In this document: in pieces, positions 15,501 through 24,440 of the stretch
How positions within the stretch are numbered: position 1 is the first letter of the stretch
Layout: each line of letters begins with the position of its first letter
From: Escarpia spicata
Lineage: Eukaryota; Annelida; Polychaeta; Sabellida; Siboglinidae
DNA length: 64,000 nt
Assembly: GCA_963995525.1 (NCBI GenBank)
Contig: OZ023218.1
Coordinates: 46,862,314-46,926,313 of the forward strand
Direction of reading: 5' to 3'
Position numbers and translations under genes: made by a program
The notes under the pieces: generated by a model
Told to the model about the DNA's origin: nothing
The model's database searches: none
The model's input: only the letters and a program-made list of their open reading frames with translations

Positions 15501-18500
15501 GTCCACCAAATTACACGGGATTGATTTACGATTGGTGAAGGAGTTGTGCCAAAAATACACTTCAAGTTTTGGCTGTCATTCAACATTGTTGTAACATTTT
15601 TATGAAGCTGTAGCACGCCTAATATGCATTTGTTCACAAAACAAACCCGTGTAAATATCAATAATACATTTCTGCTTACGAACATGCACATTTTTCTTTC
15701 AGGATATTTCTCAAAATGAAATAAAATGCAATTTTGAGGTGATTTTTGACATATTTTTTAATTGTCTTACAAGTATAGAAATGTCACTAAACAACCTAGA
15801 AACTCGATTGTTTTTGGACTAGAGTATAACTTGATGTCTTAGGCAGTGTGTGGGAAAAAATTGTTAGTCTATCTTCAAAACTTTTATTAGAAATAATTAA
15901 TTCAAAACAAGCATGCCTTTGCAACCAGTGCAGTGTGTCTAGGGTGGTACGTGTTTCTTTCCTAACATGCTCCTGTATGTTTGTAGGCTGCCCAGTGTGT
16001 AGAGTTAGACTGTCTCATCCCACTACAGTTTAGATGTAGCAAGATGATCTTGGTCGGGGATCAGCAACAGCTTCCAGCAACCGTCATTTCCGAGGTGGGT
16101 GAATATCCAGAAAATATGTAAAATGTTGTAATCAGCCAATTTTGGACTGCTCGTGTATTTAGAACACATCTTAGGGATCACCTCAGAACATCCAATACCA
16201 GACAAAATTACTGTCATTGTTTGTAAACATTGAAATTATGGTATAAATAGATTAACTGTATCGGTCGGAAGCGTACAAATATTGATGTCCAACGCCAGAC
16301 GAAACTACCTCTGATTCCCTTCCCAAAATGATGATATAAATAGATTAACTTTCATCATTTTGAGCTGATCCTTTTTTTTTATTTATCTTTGTTATACAAA
16401 AGGAAAGAAAGACTGTTGAGAGTAACAAAGTAAGCTAAACCGACTAACGTTACAACACAAACATATCTTGAATGTGTCAAGACACCTTTCAAGACGTGCC
16501 TTTTTATTCTTGCGCACACTTAAATAGGATTGCAACTTCATTTTATAGTAATATTGATTGTGTTTATATTTATTCTATTTGTTATAGATTAATTAACATG
16601 CTTTAGTTATACCCCTGTATATATTTTAACATAACAAATTATACTGATGTTTATTATCTTAAGTTATATATTCTTGAATATTCGGTATGTTTTATTTTTA
16701 TTTGTTATCTATTAGTTTATATACAGCTCTGCGAACATTAATAGATAGTTGCTATATAAAAGAATTTTTTTTTATTATTATTATAACAAGTGTTTATTGA
16801 TGGCCTCTCCTTGCAGAAGGCGATGGAGAACAATTACAACCAGTCGTTGTTTGACCGCTTCTACAACTACTTCCTAGTGTCTCAGCGCTGGCAGCACAAG
16901 CCCATCCAAGTCCTTGATCTACAGTTCCGCATGCACCCAGAGATCTGTCTCTTTCCCAGTCAACACTTCTATGACGGACAACTCAAGACTGACCCGTACG
17001 TGTGTGCAGTCATCCATGTGAGTGTGCGCAGTCATCCATGTGAGTGTGTGCAGTCATCCATGTGAGTGTGTGCAGTCATCCATGTGAGTGTGCACAACCA
17101 TCCATGTGAGTGTGCGCAGTCATCCATGTGAGTGTGCGCAGTCATCCATGTCAGTGTGTGCAGTCATCCATGTCAGTGTGTGCATCCAACCATGTGAGTG
17201 TGTGCAGTCATCCATGTGAGTGTGCGCAGTCATCCATGTGAGTGTGCGCAGCCATCCATGTGAGTGTGCGCAGCCATCCATGTGAGTGTGCAGTCATCCA
17301 TGTGAGTGTGCACAGTCATCCATGTGAGTGCGCGCAGTCATCCATGTGAGTGCGCGCAGCCATCCATGTGAGTGTGCTCAGTCATCCATGTGAGTGTTCG
17401 CAGTCAGCCATGTGAGTGTGCGCAGCCATCCATGTCAGTGTGTGCATCCATCCATGTGAGTGTGCGCAGCCATCCATGTGAGTGTGCGCAGTCATCCATG
17501 TGAGTGTGTGCAGTCATCCATGTGAGTGTGTGCAGTCATCCATGTGAGTGTGCACAACCATCCATGTGAGTGTGCGCAGTCATCCATGTGAGTGTGTGCA
17601 GTCATCCATGTCAGTGTGTGCAGTCATCCATGTCAGTGTGTGCAGTCATCCATGTCAGTGTGTGCAGTCATCCATGTGAGTGTGCAGTCATCCATGTGAG
17701 TGTGTGCAGTCATCCATGTGAGTGTGTGCAGTCATCCATGTGAGTGTGTGCAGTCATCCATGTGAGTGTGCACAACCATCCATGTGAGTGTGCGCAGTCA
17801 TCCATGTGAGTGTGCGCAGTCATCCATGTCAGTGTGTGCAGTCATCCATGTCAGTGTGTGCAGTCATCCATGTGAGTGTGTGCAGTCATCCATGTGAGTG
17901 TGTGCAGTCATCCATGTGAGTGTGCAGTCATCCATGTCAGTGTGCGCAGTCATCCATGTCAGTGTGCGCAGCCATCCATGTCAGTGTGCGCAGCCATCCA
18001 TGTGAGTGTGCGCAGTCATCCATGTGAGTGTGCGCAGTCATCCATGTGAGTGTGCACAGTCATCCATGTCAGTGTGCGCAGCCATCTATGTCAGTGTGCG
18101 CAGTCATCCGTGTCAGTGTGTGCGCAGTCATCCGTGTCAGTGTGTGCGCAGTCATCCATGTGAGTGTGCGCAGTCATCCATGTCAGTGTGTGCGCAGTCA
18201 TCCATGTTAGTGTGTGCATTCATCCATGTGAGTGTGTGCAGTCATCCATGTGAGTGGGCATCCATCCAGGTGAGTGTATGCAGTCATCCATGTGAGTGTG
18301 CGAATCCATCCATGTGAGTGTGCGCAGTCATCCATGTGAGTGTGTGCAGTCATCCATGTGAGTGTGTGCAGTCATCCATGTGAGTGTGTGCAGCCATCCA
18401 TGTGAGTGTGTGCAGTCATCCATGTGAGTGTGTGCAGTCATCCATGTGAGTGTGCACAACCATCCATGTGAGTGTGCGCAGTCATCCATGTGAGTGTGCG

Positions 18501-21500
18501 CAGTCATCCATGTCAGTGTGTGCAGTCATCCATGTCAGTGTGTGCAGTCATCCATGTGAGTGTGCAGTCATCCATGTGAGTGTGTGCAGTCATCCATGTG
18601 AGTGTGTGCAGTCATCCATGTGAGTGTGCAGTCATCCATGTCAGTGTGCGCAGTCATCCATGTCAGTGTGCGCAGCCATCCATGTCAGTGTGCACAGCCA
18701 TCCATGTGAGTGTGCGCAGTCATCCATGTGAGTGTGCGCAGTCATCCATGTGAGTGTGCACAGTCATCCATGTCAGTGTGCGCAGCCATCTATGTCAGTG
18801 TGCGCAGTCATCCGTGTCAGTGTGTGCGCAGTCATCCATGTGAGTGTGCGCAGTCATCCATGTCAGTGTGTGCGCAGTCATCCATGTTAGTGTGTGCATT
18901 CATCCATGTGAGTGTGTGCAGTCATCCATGTGAGTGGGCATCCATCCAGGTGAGTGTATGCAGTCATCCATGTGAGTGTGCGAATCCATCCATGTGAGTG
19001 TGCGCAGTCATCCATGTGAGTGTGTGCAGTCATCCATGTGAGTGTGTGCAGTCATCCATGTGAGTGTGTGCAGCCATCCATGTGAGTGTGCGCATCCATC
19101 CATGTCAGTGTGTGCATCCATCCATGTGAGTGTGCGCAGCCATCCATGTGAGTGCGCAGTCATCCATGTGAGTGTGCGCAGTTATCCATGTGAGTGTGTG
19201 CAGTCATCCATGTCAGTGTGTGTGCAGTCATCCATGTGAGTGTGCACAGTCATCCATGTGAGTGTGTTCAGCCATCCATGTGTGTGTGCGCAGCCATCCA
19301 TGTCAGTGTGTGCAGTCATCCATGTGAGTGTGCGCATCCATCCATGTGAGTGTGTGCAGTCATCCATGTGAGTGTGTGCAGTCATCCATGTCAGTGTGGC
19401 AGTCATCCATGTCAGTGGGTGCAGTCATCCATGTCAGTGTGTGCAGTCATCCATGACAGTGTGTGCAGTCATCCGTGTGTGTGCGGTCATCCATGTGTGT
19501 ATGCAGTCATCCATGTGAGTGTGCGCAGGCATCCATGTGAGTGTGCGCAGCCATCCATGTCAGTGTGCGCAGTCATCCATGTCAGTGCATGCAGTCATCC
19601 ATGTCAGTGTGCGCTGTCACCAATGTCAGTGTGTGTGCAGTCATGTATCTTGTGCTTTGTGTTGTGTGTTCAGTCATGTGAGTCGTACTTTGTGTTGTTT
19701 GTGCAGTCCTGTATGTCTTGTGCTTTGTGTTGTGAGTGCAGTCCTGTATGTCTTATGCTTTGTGTTGTGTGTGCAGTCATGTGAGTCTTGTACTTTGTGT
19801 TGTGTGTGCAGTCATGTACGTCTTGTGCTTTGTGTTGTTTGTGCAGTCATGCATGTCATGTCCTTGGTGTTGTGTGTGCAGACATAGCCATATATGTATT
19901 ATTGTTTGTGATATTTGTGCATATTATACACTTGATGTTGTGTACAGTGTCTCGTGTGTTTTCTATTTTGTGTTGTGTGTGCAGAAATATGTGTGTTTCT
20001 TTGTAGTATGCATGTTATTTCAGTAAGATCAAGCCACGTAGGGAGAAGTTTCCCTGTCAGCATTACCTTCTGTTTGACATCGCCTACGGGGAGGAGCAAC
20101 AAGAGACTGCAGGGTAGGCCTATATAATCTTGTATAAATTCTCATCTTCATAATTATCATCTAAATATCGAGCTAAAATATGCATGTATGTTGATTGTGC
20201 TATTCGTCCTAGATGTTTTGCATGTCACACAGCATTGTGAACAACAGTAGTTATATAATCTTAATGGTTTGTAATATCTCTAACCTCTCAGTGGAAGGAT
20301 CACGTAGCTTGGAACAGTCATAGAAAAGATACGCAGCATTGTGAACAACAGTAGTTATATAATCTTAATGGTTTGTAATATCTCTAACCTCTCAGTGGAA
20401 GGATCACGTAGCTTGGAACAGTCATAGAAAAGATACGCAGCATTGTGAACAACAGTAGTTATATAATCTTAATGGTTTGTAATATCTCTAACCTCTCAGT
20501 GGAAGGATCACGTAGCTTGGAACAGTCATAGAAAAGATACACAGCATTGTGAACAACAGTAATTATGTAATCTTAATGGTTTGTAATATCTCTAACCTCT
20601 CAGTGGAAGGATCACGTAGCTTGGAACAGTCATAGAAAAGATACGTAGCATTGTGAACAACAGTAGTTACATAATCTTCATCAGATTTGCAGACTGATTG
20701 CATCTTGAGTGTCTCTTGTAGCGGAATCAGCAACAAAATGGAGGCTGATTTCGTGATCGAATTGTGCGAATATCTCATGGGTCATGCCGTGCAGCCCAGA
20801 AACATCGGAATCATAACTCCGTATCGAAAGCAGAAAGAACTTATCAAGAGATTCCTGTGTCAGAGGTAGGAAACGAGAATGAAACCTACCTCACCTAATA
20901 GAAGAGTTCAACCTGATGAAGAAGATTAATTAGTTATTCAAGCTTTAGTCTGTTCCTTTGTATAATAGTGGCATCTTCTTAAATTTAGTGAAATGTAATA
21001 TTACATAAATGTTCCCACCTTGTGATTGTACTGTCAATTGTGCTGCCACATGTCAGATTTCATTGAGGCAACCATAAGTGTTCGTCAGAGATCAAATTGA
21101 CTTTTAACTTGACAAGGGTAACATATGAGGCATATTATAGGCCACAGCGATAACACAGTCAGGTAAGCAGAGTGACCACTGATTATGAAATCTGTTTATA
21201 TAAAAGATTCTATTATTTAATGATTGAGTACGTTTATTTACATTTCATGATTGTATAAATAATGTATTAGTAGAAAATTGTTCGTACAACGTCATTGCTG
21301 GATGTTAGTGTTTTTGTTCTCCACCAGAGGGCAGCAGGATATTGACATTGACACTGTGGACGGCTTCCAAGGTCGTGAGAAGGACGTCATCGTGGTGTCA
21401 TGTGTGCGTGCCAGAAATACGGCAGGGACCATTGGGTAAGTACAATAAGATCATCATCATCCTCCTTCTCTCACCATCATCATCCTCTCATCGTCATCCT

Positions 21501-24440
21501 CTCATCATTATCATCCTCTCATCGTCACTCTCATCATCACCCCTCATCATCACCCTCTCATCATCATTTGCTCATCATCATCCTATCATCATCATCCTTT
21601 CATCACCATCCTCTCATCATCACCATCATCCTATCACCATCCACTTATCATCGTCATTCTCATCATTATCCTCCTATCATCGTCATTCTCTGTTCGCATC
21701 ATCATCATTACTAGGTGCAGTAGCATAGTTGTCTGAGCATCAGACTTGCAGTAGTCAGTAGAATCACGGTTTCAACACTCTTGCTGCCATTTTAAAACCT
21801 TTGCGCTGTCCTAATGACTGGAAATTTGACCTACATAGCACTGTACATCATGCAAAATAACTTTCTGGTATTTGTTGGATGTAGTTTCCTCTTTGGTATT
21901 TCTCCATTGGGATCCAGAAGAGAGCGCCATATGGCGGTGATGACATTAATTCTTCCTTTATTGACCTTGCTATTCCATGTTGTGACCTTGAATTCCTAAG
22001 GTAATAGTTGTTTCATTAAATGAACAAGGACGTCATCTGTTACAACAGTTCATTTGTGTGAAATGGTCAAACACATTATTGTTATATGCTGATCATTTGT
22101 TCAGATTTCTGAAAGACAAACGTCGGATGAATGTGGCATTGACGAGAGCCAAGTACGCTCTCTACGTCACTGGCCGGGTTTCGTCACTGCAGGTAGGAAT
22201 TATGGAAAAGATAGAAAATTATAATAAATTGATCCTGTGTTAACTTTTTTACATTCTTGTATCGTCATGAGTGAAAATTGTGGGAAACTGTCTGTCTAAC
22301 TTAAGTTTGGAAAACTCCATTTGTGTTAAAGTCCCTTTTCCATTCAATTCTGTGTCCATTCCATTTCAGGAACGTTTTTCAAAAACTTTACCTTATCAAA
22401 TTTTCACTGCAATCTGTTTGTGCAGTTTTTAGTCCTTTGGGCCGAAGATCCAACAGACTTATGCCATCACTCTGCATCTGCCGTGCGCTGTCCACCGTTA
22501 GCTGCCATATCTCAAATGTTTTCTAAAATTTTGCATAGACATATCTTAGGGTACTGCTACTACGCACGAGAAATCTGTATTTGATTGAATCATTCTAAGG
22601 GTCCCGTAGGGCCCCCCAGGGCTCCCGAAACTGGTAAATTTTCACATTTTGCCTATTTAAAAATAAGCCTCCTGCAGCCACTGATCTCTTATATAACTGG
22701 ATAGTAGACTTTGCCCTGATCACTGGGGGTGGCTGAGTGGCTCACTGCCTGCAATTGTCCCAGTTTCAAACAGAATGCCTCCATGTGGGCTGTAACTATA
22801 ATGTGTAATGGGAATCCCTACTGCACTGGCAGGACCTGAGAAACTTTAAAACAGCAACAGACATAATTATCAATGCAATATAACGATATGATCTAGGATT
22901 AAAATAAAATAACTTAGGTATAAAATAATATATAAAATAAAATAACTTAGGTATACTTGAACATTTTAAAGCATAAAGGATTTCAGGGCCTCTTGGCCTA
23001 TTTTTTTTATTCACTTACAGTGAAATTATCGAACAAATTTATTATAAATATACATTCTGTGTGCACTATTAATATGTTTATGAATTATTTGGTACTGTTT
23101 TTAAATGCTTTATTGTAGTAAATAAAGCAGAGAAATTGGGAGTCATTTGTGATTGCCTTATTTGTCTGACCTATGGTTATTCGAGTGATTATTAGTTAAT
23201 GATCATCAGCTATAGTGATTCCTTTACTCTTTTACAAATAGTGACAACTCTGATCCAGTATATCGACCTTGTTTCTGTATAACCATATTTCGAATAGGTA
23301 TAGGAAATATATTTTCATATATTACGTATAACTTCATATGATTTCATATATGCATATATATAATTCTTGTTATGATATATATGTAACTACTTTTATTCAA
23401 TCTTATGACTGCAAGCAGACCTGCCTACCCCAAAAACTTCCTGTCAGTAATCCATCTTCCCATTTACACTGATTTTCAGGAATATAGGCTTCTTGTCAGT
23501 AATTGTTCAGAACCATGTCAGATATTGTCACGAGGGGGGGGTAGGGACGCAAAACCAATACGTTACGATAGTCATCGACATCGCCTAGACTCTAGTGACT
23601 GTATGATAGGCTGTAAATGATAGACTAAACTCAATAAATACACTAACTTAGTCTTAGTACAGTCAGTTGGCCTAACACTACAAGTACAACTCACTAAATT
23701 TTTGCATTACATGTTTCTTTTTGGTTGGCGGTGGCGTCATTTCACTGTCAGCCATCATTTCGTGCCGCGTGACTTCGTTTTGTTTGATCGCGGAAATGCG
23801 AATTTGTCATTACGCTGTTTCCTATTGGTTAGATTACGACCAGACTCAGCGAATGAAAAACCATGTCACAACATGCTGCATACATATGCTGCCACCTATT
23901 GAATATAGTGAAAGCTAAATTTGAGGAGCATGGAAGTGATTGGCGAACATGGTGACAGTCAGTAATAGTTTCGTCCCTCGCTGTAATACCGTAATTTTAG
24001 GTGACTTTCCAGAATGATTCCGGACAATCCGGAATGGTAGGCAGGTCTGCTGCAAGGAATTAAACTATAATTATATATATATTATTCACAGATGGATCCT
24101 CATTGGCGACAATTGATCGAGAATGCTAAGGAGCGCCGGCTGGTTGTGAAAGTAAACTCAGCTTCAGATGCACGGAGAGTCATCTGTGAAAGTTGTAAAA
24201 AGTGAGTGTCTCCAGGAATGTAAAACTGTGTCAACTGATACGTAGTTTGAATTTTTGCATGATTAGTACTCCAAATTGTCTTACTTTGTCAACCTCAAAG
24301 TCACATAGTAGAGTCATACTTATCGTTTGAAACATCCTTTAAAACTTGCTAGGATGATGGTTGTATGTATAAAGTAATACGGTGCACTGTTGTTGTTCAA
24401 CAGGCCTCAGTCACACAAAAGTACTGGCACAAGAAAGTGA
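534..24440 (+). CDS. SETX: Senataxin-like superfamily 1 RNA/DNA helicase, C-terminal part (5' end outside window)
   Basis: Eighteen exons were joined by splice sites and reading phase: 534-636, 966-1136, 5365-5465, 5846-5998, 7501-7668, 8292-8403, 9060-9158, 10782-10897, 11184-11261, 14377-14565, 15987-16094, 16817-16995, 20024-20113, 20722-20865, 21328-21435, 22105-22192, 24092-24201, 24404-24440. All phases agree, giving 717 codons and a TGA at 24438-24440. SF1B (Upf1/SETX) motifs appear in order: Walker A GPPGTGKT (exon 7501), motif Ia LLCTPSNAAVDEL (8292), motif II VDE|AAQ split by an intron (14565/15987), motif III ILVGDQQQLPAT, motif IV QFRMHPEICLFPS (16817), motif V VDGFQGREKDVI (21328), motif VI RMNVALTRAKYAL (22105). 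Flanking segments, such as the DPHWRQLIENAKERR tail, match senataxin rather than UPF1 or IGHMBP2. Senataxin unwinds RNA:DNA hybrids and acts in transcription termination in the nucleus. The C-terminus is short, ending soon after CESCKK. The region before Walker A lacks an obvious N-x-x-Q motif, so a small exon between 5998 and 7501 may be missing from this model. Exons upstream of 534 were not identified. Confidence 0.93.
1240..1560 (+). mobile_element. LINE endonuclease/linker fragment in a SETX intron
   Basis: The plus-strand frame reads a stretch like the end of an apurinic-type endonuclease domain of a Jockey/CR1-type LINE: SDLLITRSTCNNIQ, then TVSDGLSNHHTVIANVNIS (the usual SDHH with D changed to N), followed by the linker typical of these elements (YRAIHRIDITALMFDILKSD). 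The frame is open to 1655 but homology fades after about 1560. There is no reverse transcriptase here, so this is a short fragment lying just after the exon that ends at 1136. Confidence 0.6.
2576..4166 (-). mobile_element. hAT-family DNA transposon remnant with transposase C-terminal domain
   Basis: The minus-strand ORF at 2885-3364 (159 codons) ends in a hAT dimerisation domain: LCNLAMRLLILPASSASIER, followed by FGMLQTKLRNCLG and TAKLVSRYRVLRG. This is the usual place of the A-S-x-E-R-x-F-S motif in hAT transposases. Only this terminal part remains; no BED finger or DDE core was seen. Possible element ends are CAGTGTTGCTAC at 2576 and GTGCCAACCCTG ending at 4166, which agree at about 9 of 12 positions as an inverted repeat, in the size and sequence style of hAT ends. 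I found no convincing 8-bp target duplication, so the boundaries are tentative. It lies within the SETX intron 1137-5364. Confidence 0.65.
6286..6925. repeat. 55-bp tandem repeat in SETX intron
   Basis: About 11-12 copies of a 55-bp unit containing the core TGCTAATAATGGCCGCATTA. The spacing of CTTCG (6396, 6451) gives the period. Copies differ by scattered substitutions and show alternating sub-variants. The array lies in the intron between the exons ending at 5998 and starting at 7501. Confidence 0.9.
7267..7336. repeat. 23-bp tandem repeat, 3 copies
   Basis: Three nearly identical copies of CAGGTTTAGAATACAGATAT plus CTA start at 7268, 7291 and 7314. They lie in the same intron as the 55-bp array, about 170 bases before the Walker A exon. 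Confidence 0.85.
8925..9000. repeat. CA-rich imperfect microsatellite
   Basis: An impure (CA)n tract with CG and TG interruptions, ending about 60 bases before the acceptor of the SETX exon at 9060. No coding signal is attached to it. Confidence 0.7.
9540..10020 (-). mobile_element. LINE 3'-end remnant (RT C-terminus and 3' UTR)
   Basis: Read on the minus strand and allowing frame changes, 9812-10018 encodes the conserved end of a non-LTR retrotransposon ORF2: a GERAFSCAAPRAWN-like stretch followed by FKVALKTHLFTNYF. After the stop comes an AT-rich 3' UTR ending near 9540 with a GCGCCCC/GGGGCGC inverted repeat and ATAATA repeats. Frameshifts show that it is dead. It lies in a SETX intron. 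Confidence 0.6.
10452..10640. repeat. Two-copy direct repeat, about 113 bp apart
   Basis: The block GTCGTATAAATGCCCCTAAA plus CACCCGTTTT...CACTGTACGTAATAATAC is present at about 10455 and again at about 10568. The second copy is slightly shorter. The first copy follows directly on sequence of no recognised origin. It lies inside a SETX intron. Confidence 0.7.
11560..14239. repeat. 42-bp minisatellite, about 63 copies, in SETX intron
   Basis: The unit is GCCACAGATGATCTAAACAC followed by TATGCTTCATGTCCAGGCTGAA (42 bp), running through 2.7 kb between the exons ending at 11261 and starting at 14377. Variants (GCTTAAGCC for GCTGAAGCC, AACATTATGCTTCTTGTCC, CATGCCCAGG) recur in blocks, indicating higher-order duplication of several units at a time. 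Because 42 is a multiple of 3 the unit reads as a 14-residue peptide. Most copies carry TAA in the GCTTAAGCC variant, and only the last few (14026-14238) are open. Confidence 0.95.
14840..15190 (-). mobile_element. tRNA-derived SINE-like element
   Basis: Read on the minus strand, the head near 15185-15110 has a tRNA-like A-box region (GTCGAGCAGTGTGAGTG) and a B box AGTTTGAATCC close to GGTTCGANTCC. The tail contains CTATCTGGTGTCTATGCCAA and GATCCCATGTAGGGAAA and ends in AGAAGAAGAATAATAA. Related tail sequence occurs at 27110-27160. It lies in the SETX intron between the motif II half-exons. The boundaries are approximate. Confidence 0.5.
16996..19640. repeat. ~22-bp minisatellite starting at a SETX 5' splice site
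   Basis: More than 100 copies of CAGTCATCCATGTGAGTGTG plus TG or CG (unit 22 bp, variants 20-24) begin directly at the donor of the exon ending at 16995 (GACCC|GTACGTGTG). Higher-order structure is visible: the block around 18006-18317 recurs around 18710-18997 with one 24-bp deletion. The 3' edge decays into a TG-rich stretch with GTGCAGTCATGT motifs to about 19880. Frames across the array are open for up to 144 codons, but only because of the repeat. Confidence 0.95.
20226..20680. repeat. 104-bp tandem repeat, about 4.4 copies
   Basis: Copies start with GCATTGTGAACAACAGTAG at 20232, 20336, 20440, 20544 and 20648, a strict 104-bp period with very few differences, which suggests a recent expansion. 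It lies in the SETX intron and ends about 40 bases before the exon at 20722. Confidence 0.92.
21445..21712. repeat. ATC/TCATC-rich imperfect microsatellite
   Basis: A pyrimidine-rich run of CATCAT, CTCTCATCGTCA and related units starts about 10 bases after the donor at 21436. Frames through it translate to His/Ser-rich peptides that I regard as artefacts. Confidence 0.85.
21713..21960 (+). mobile_element. Possible tRNA-derived SINE
   Basis: The sequence from about 21713 resembles a degenerate tRNA head: GCAGTAGCATAGTTGTCTGA in the A-box region, then GGTTTCAACACTC about 50 bases later as a B box. The downstream part has GGGATCCAGAAGAGAGCGCC, in the style of the GATCCC tails of the other SINE-like copies here. 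Its borders are not defined. Confidence 0.35.
22726..22800 (+). mobile_element. tRNA-like SINE head or tRNA pseudogene
   Basis: GGGTGGCTGAGTGGCTCACT contains a perfect TGGCNNAGTGG A box. About 34 bases later AGTTTCAAACA resembles a B box. No 3' acceptor stem pairs with the start, so it is not a functional tRNA gene. It lies in the SETX intron after the motif VI exon. Confidence 0.4.
23416..24049. mobile_element. Non-autonomous DNA transposon (hAT-like) with inverted ends and target duplication
   Basis: The left end CAGACCTGCCTACC (23416) and the right end GGTAGGCAGGTCTG (ending 24049) are perfect inverted repeats of 14 bp. They are flanked by a direct CTGCAAG at 23409-23415 and 24050-24056. 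The CAG...CTG termini and a 7-8 bp duplication are hAT-style. No transposase frame is present in the 634 bp. It sits 42 bases upstream of the SETX exon at 24092. Confidence 0.8.

Noticed and set aside
18006..19887. Cys/His/Ser-rich frames such as MCAVIHVSVRSHPCEC on the plus strand and HTHMDDCTHS on the minus strand
   Set aside because: Translations of the 22-bp minisatellite; open in several frames at once.
22726..22800. Functional tRNA gene
   Set aside because: A box is good but B box is weak and the acceptor stem does not pair.
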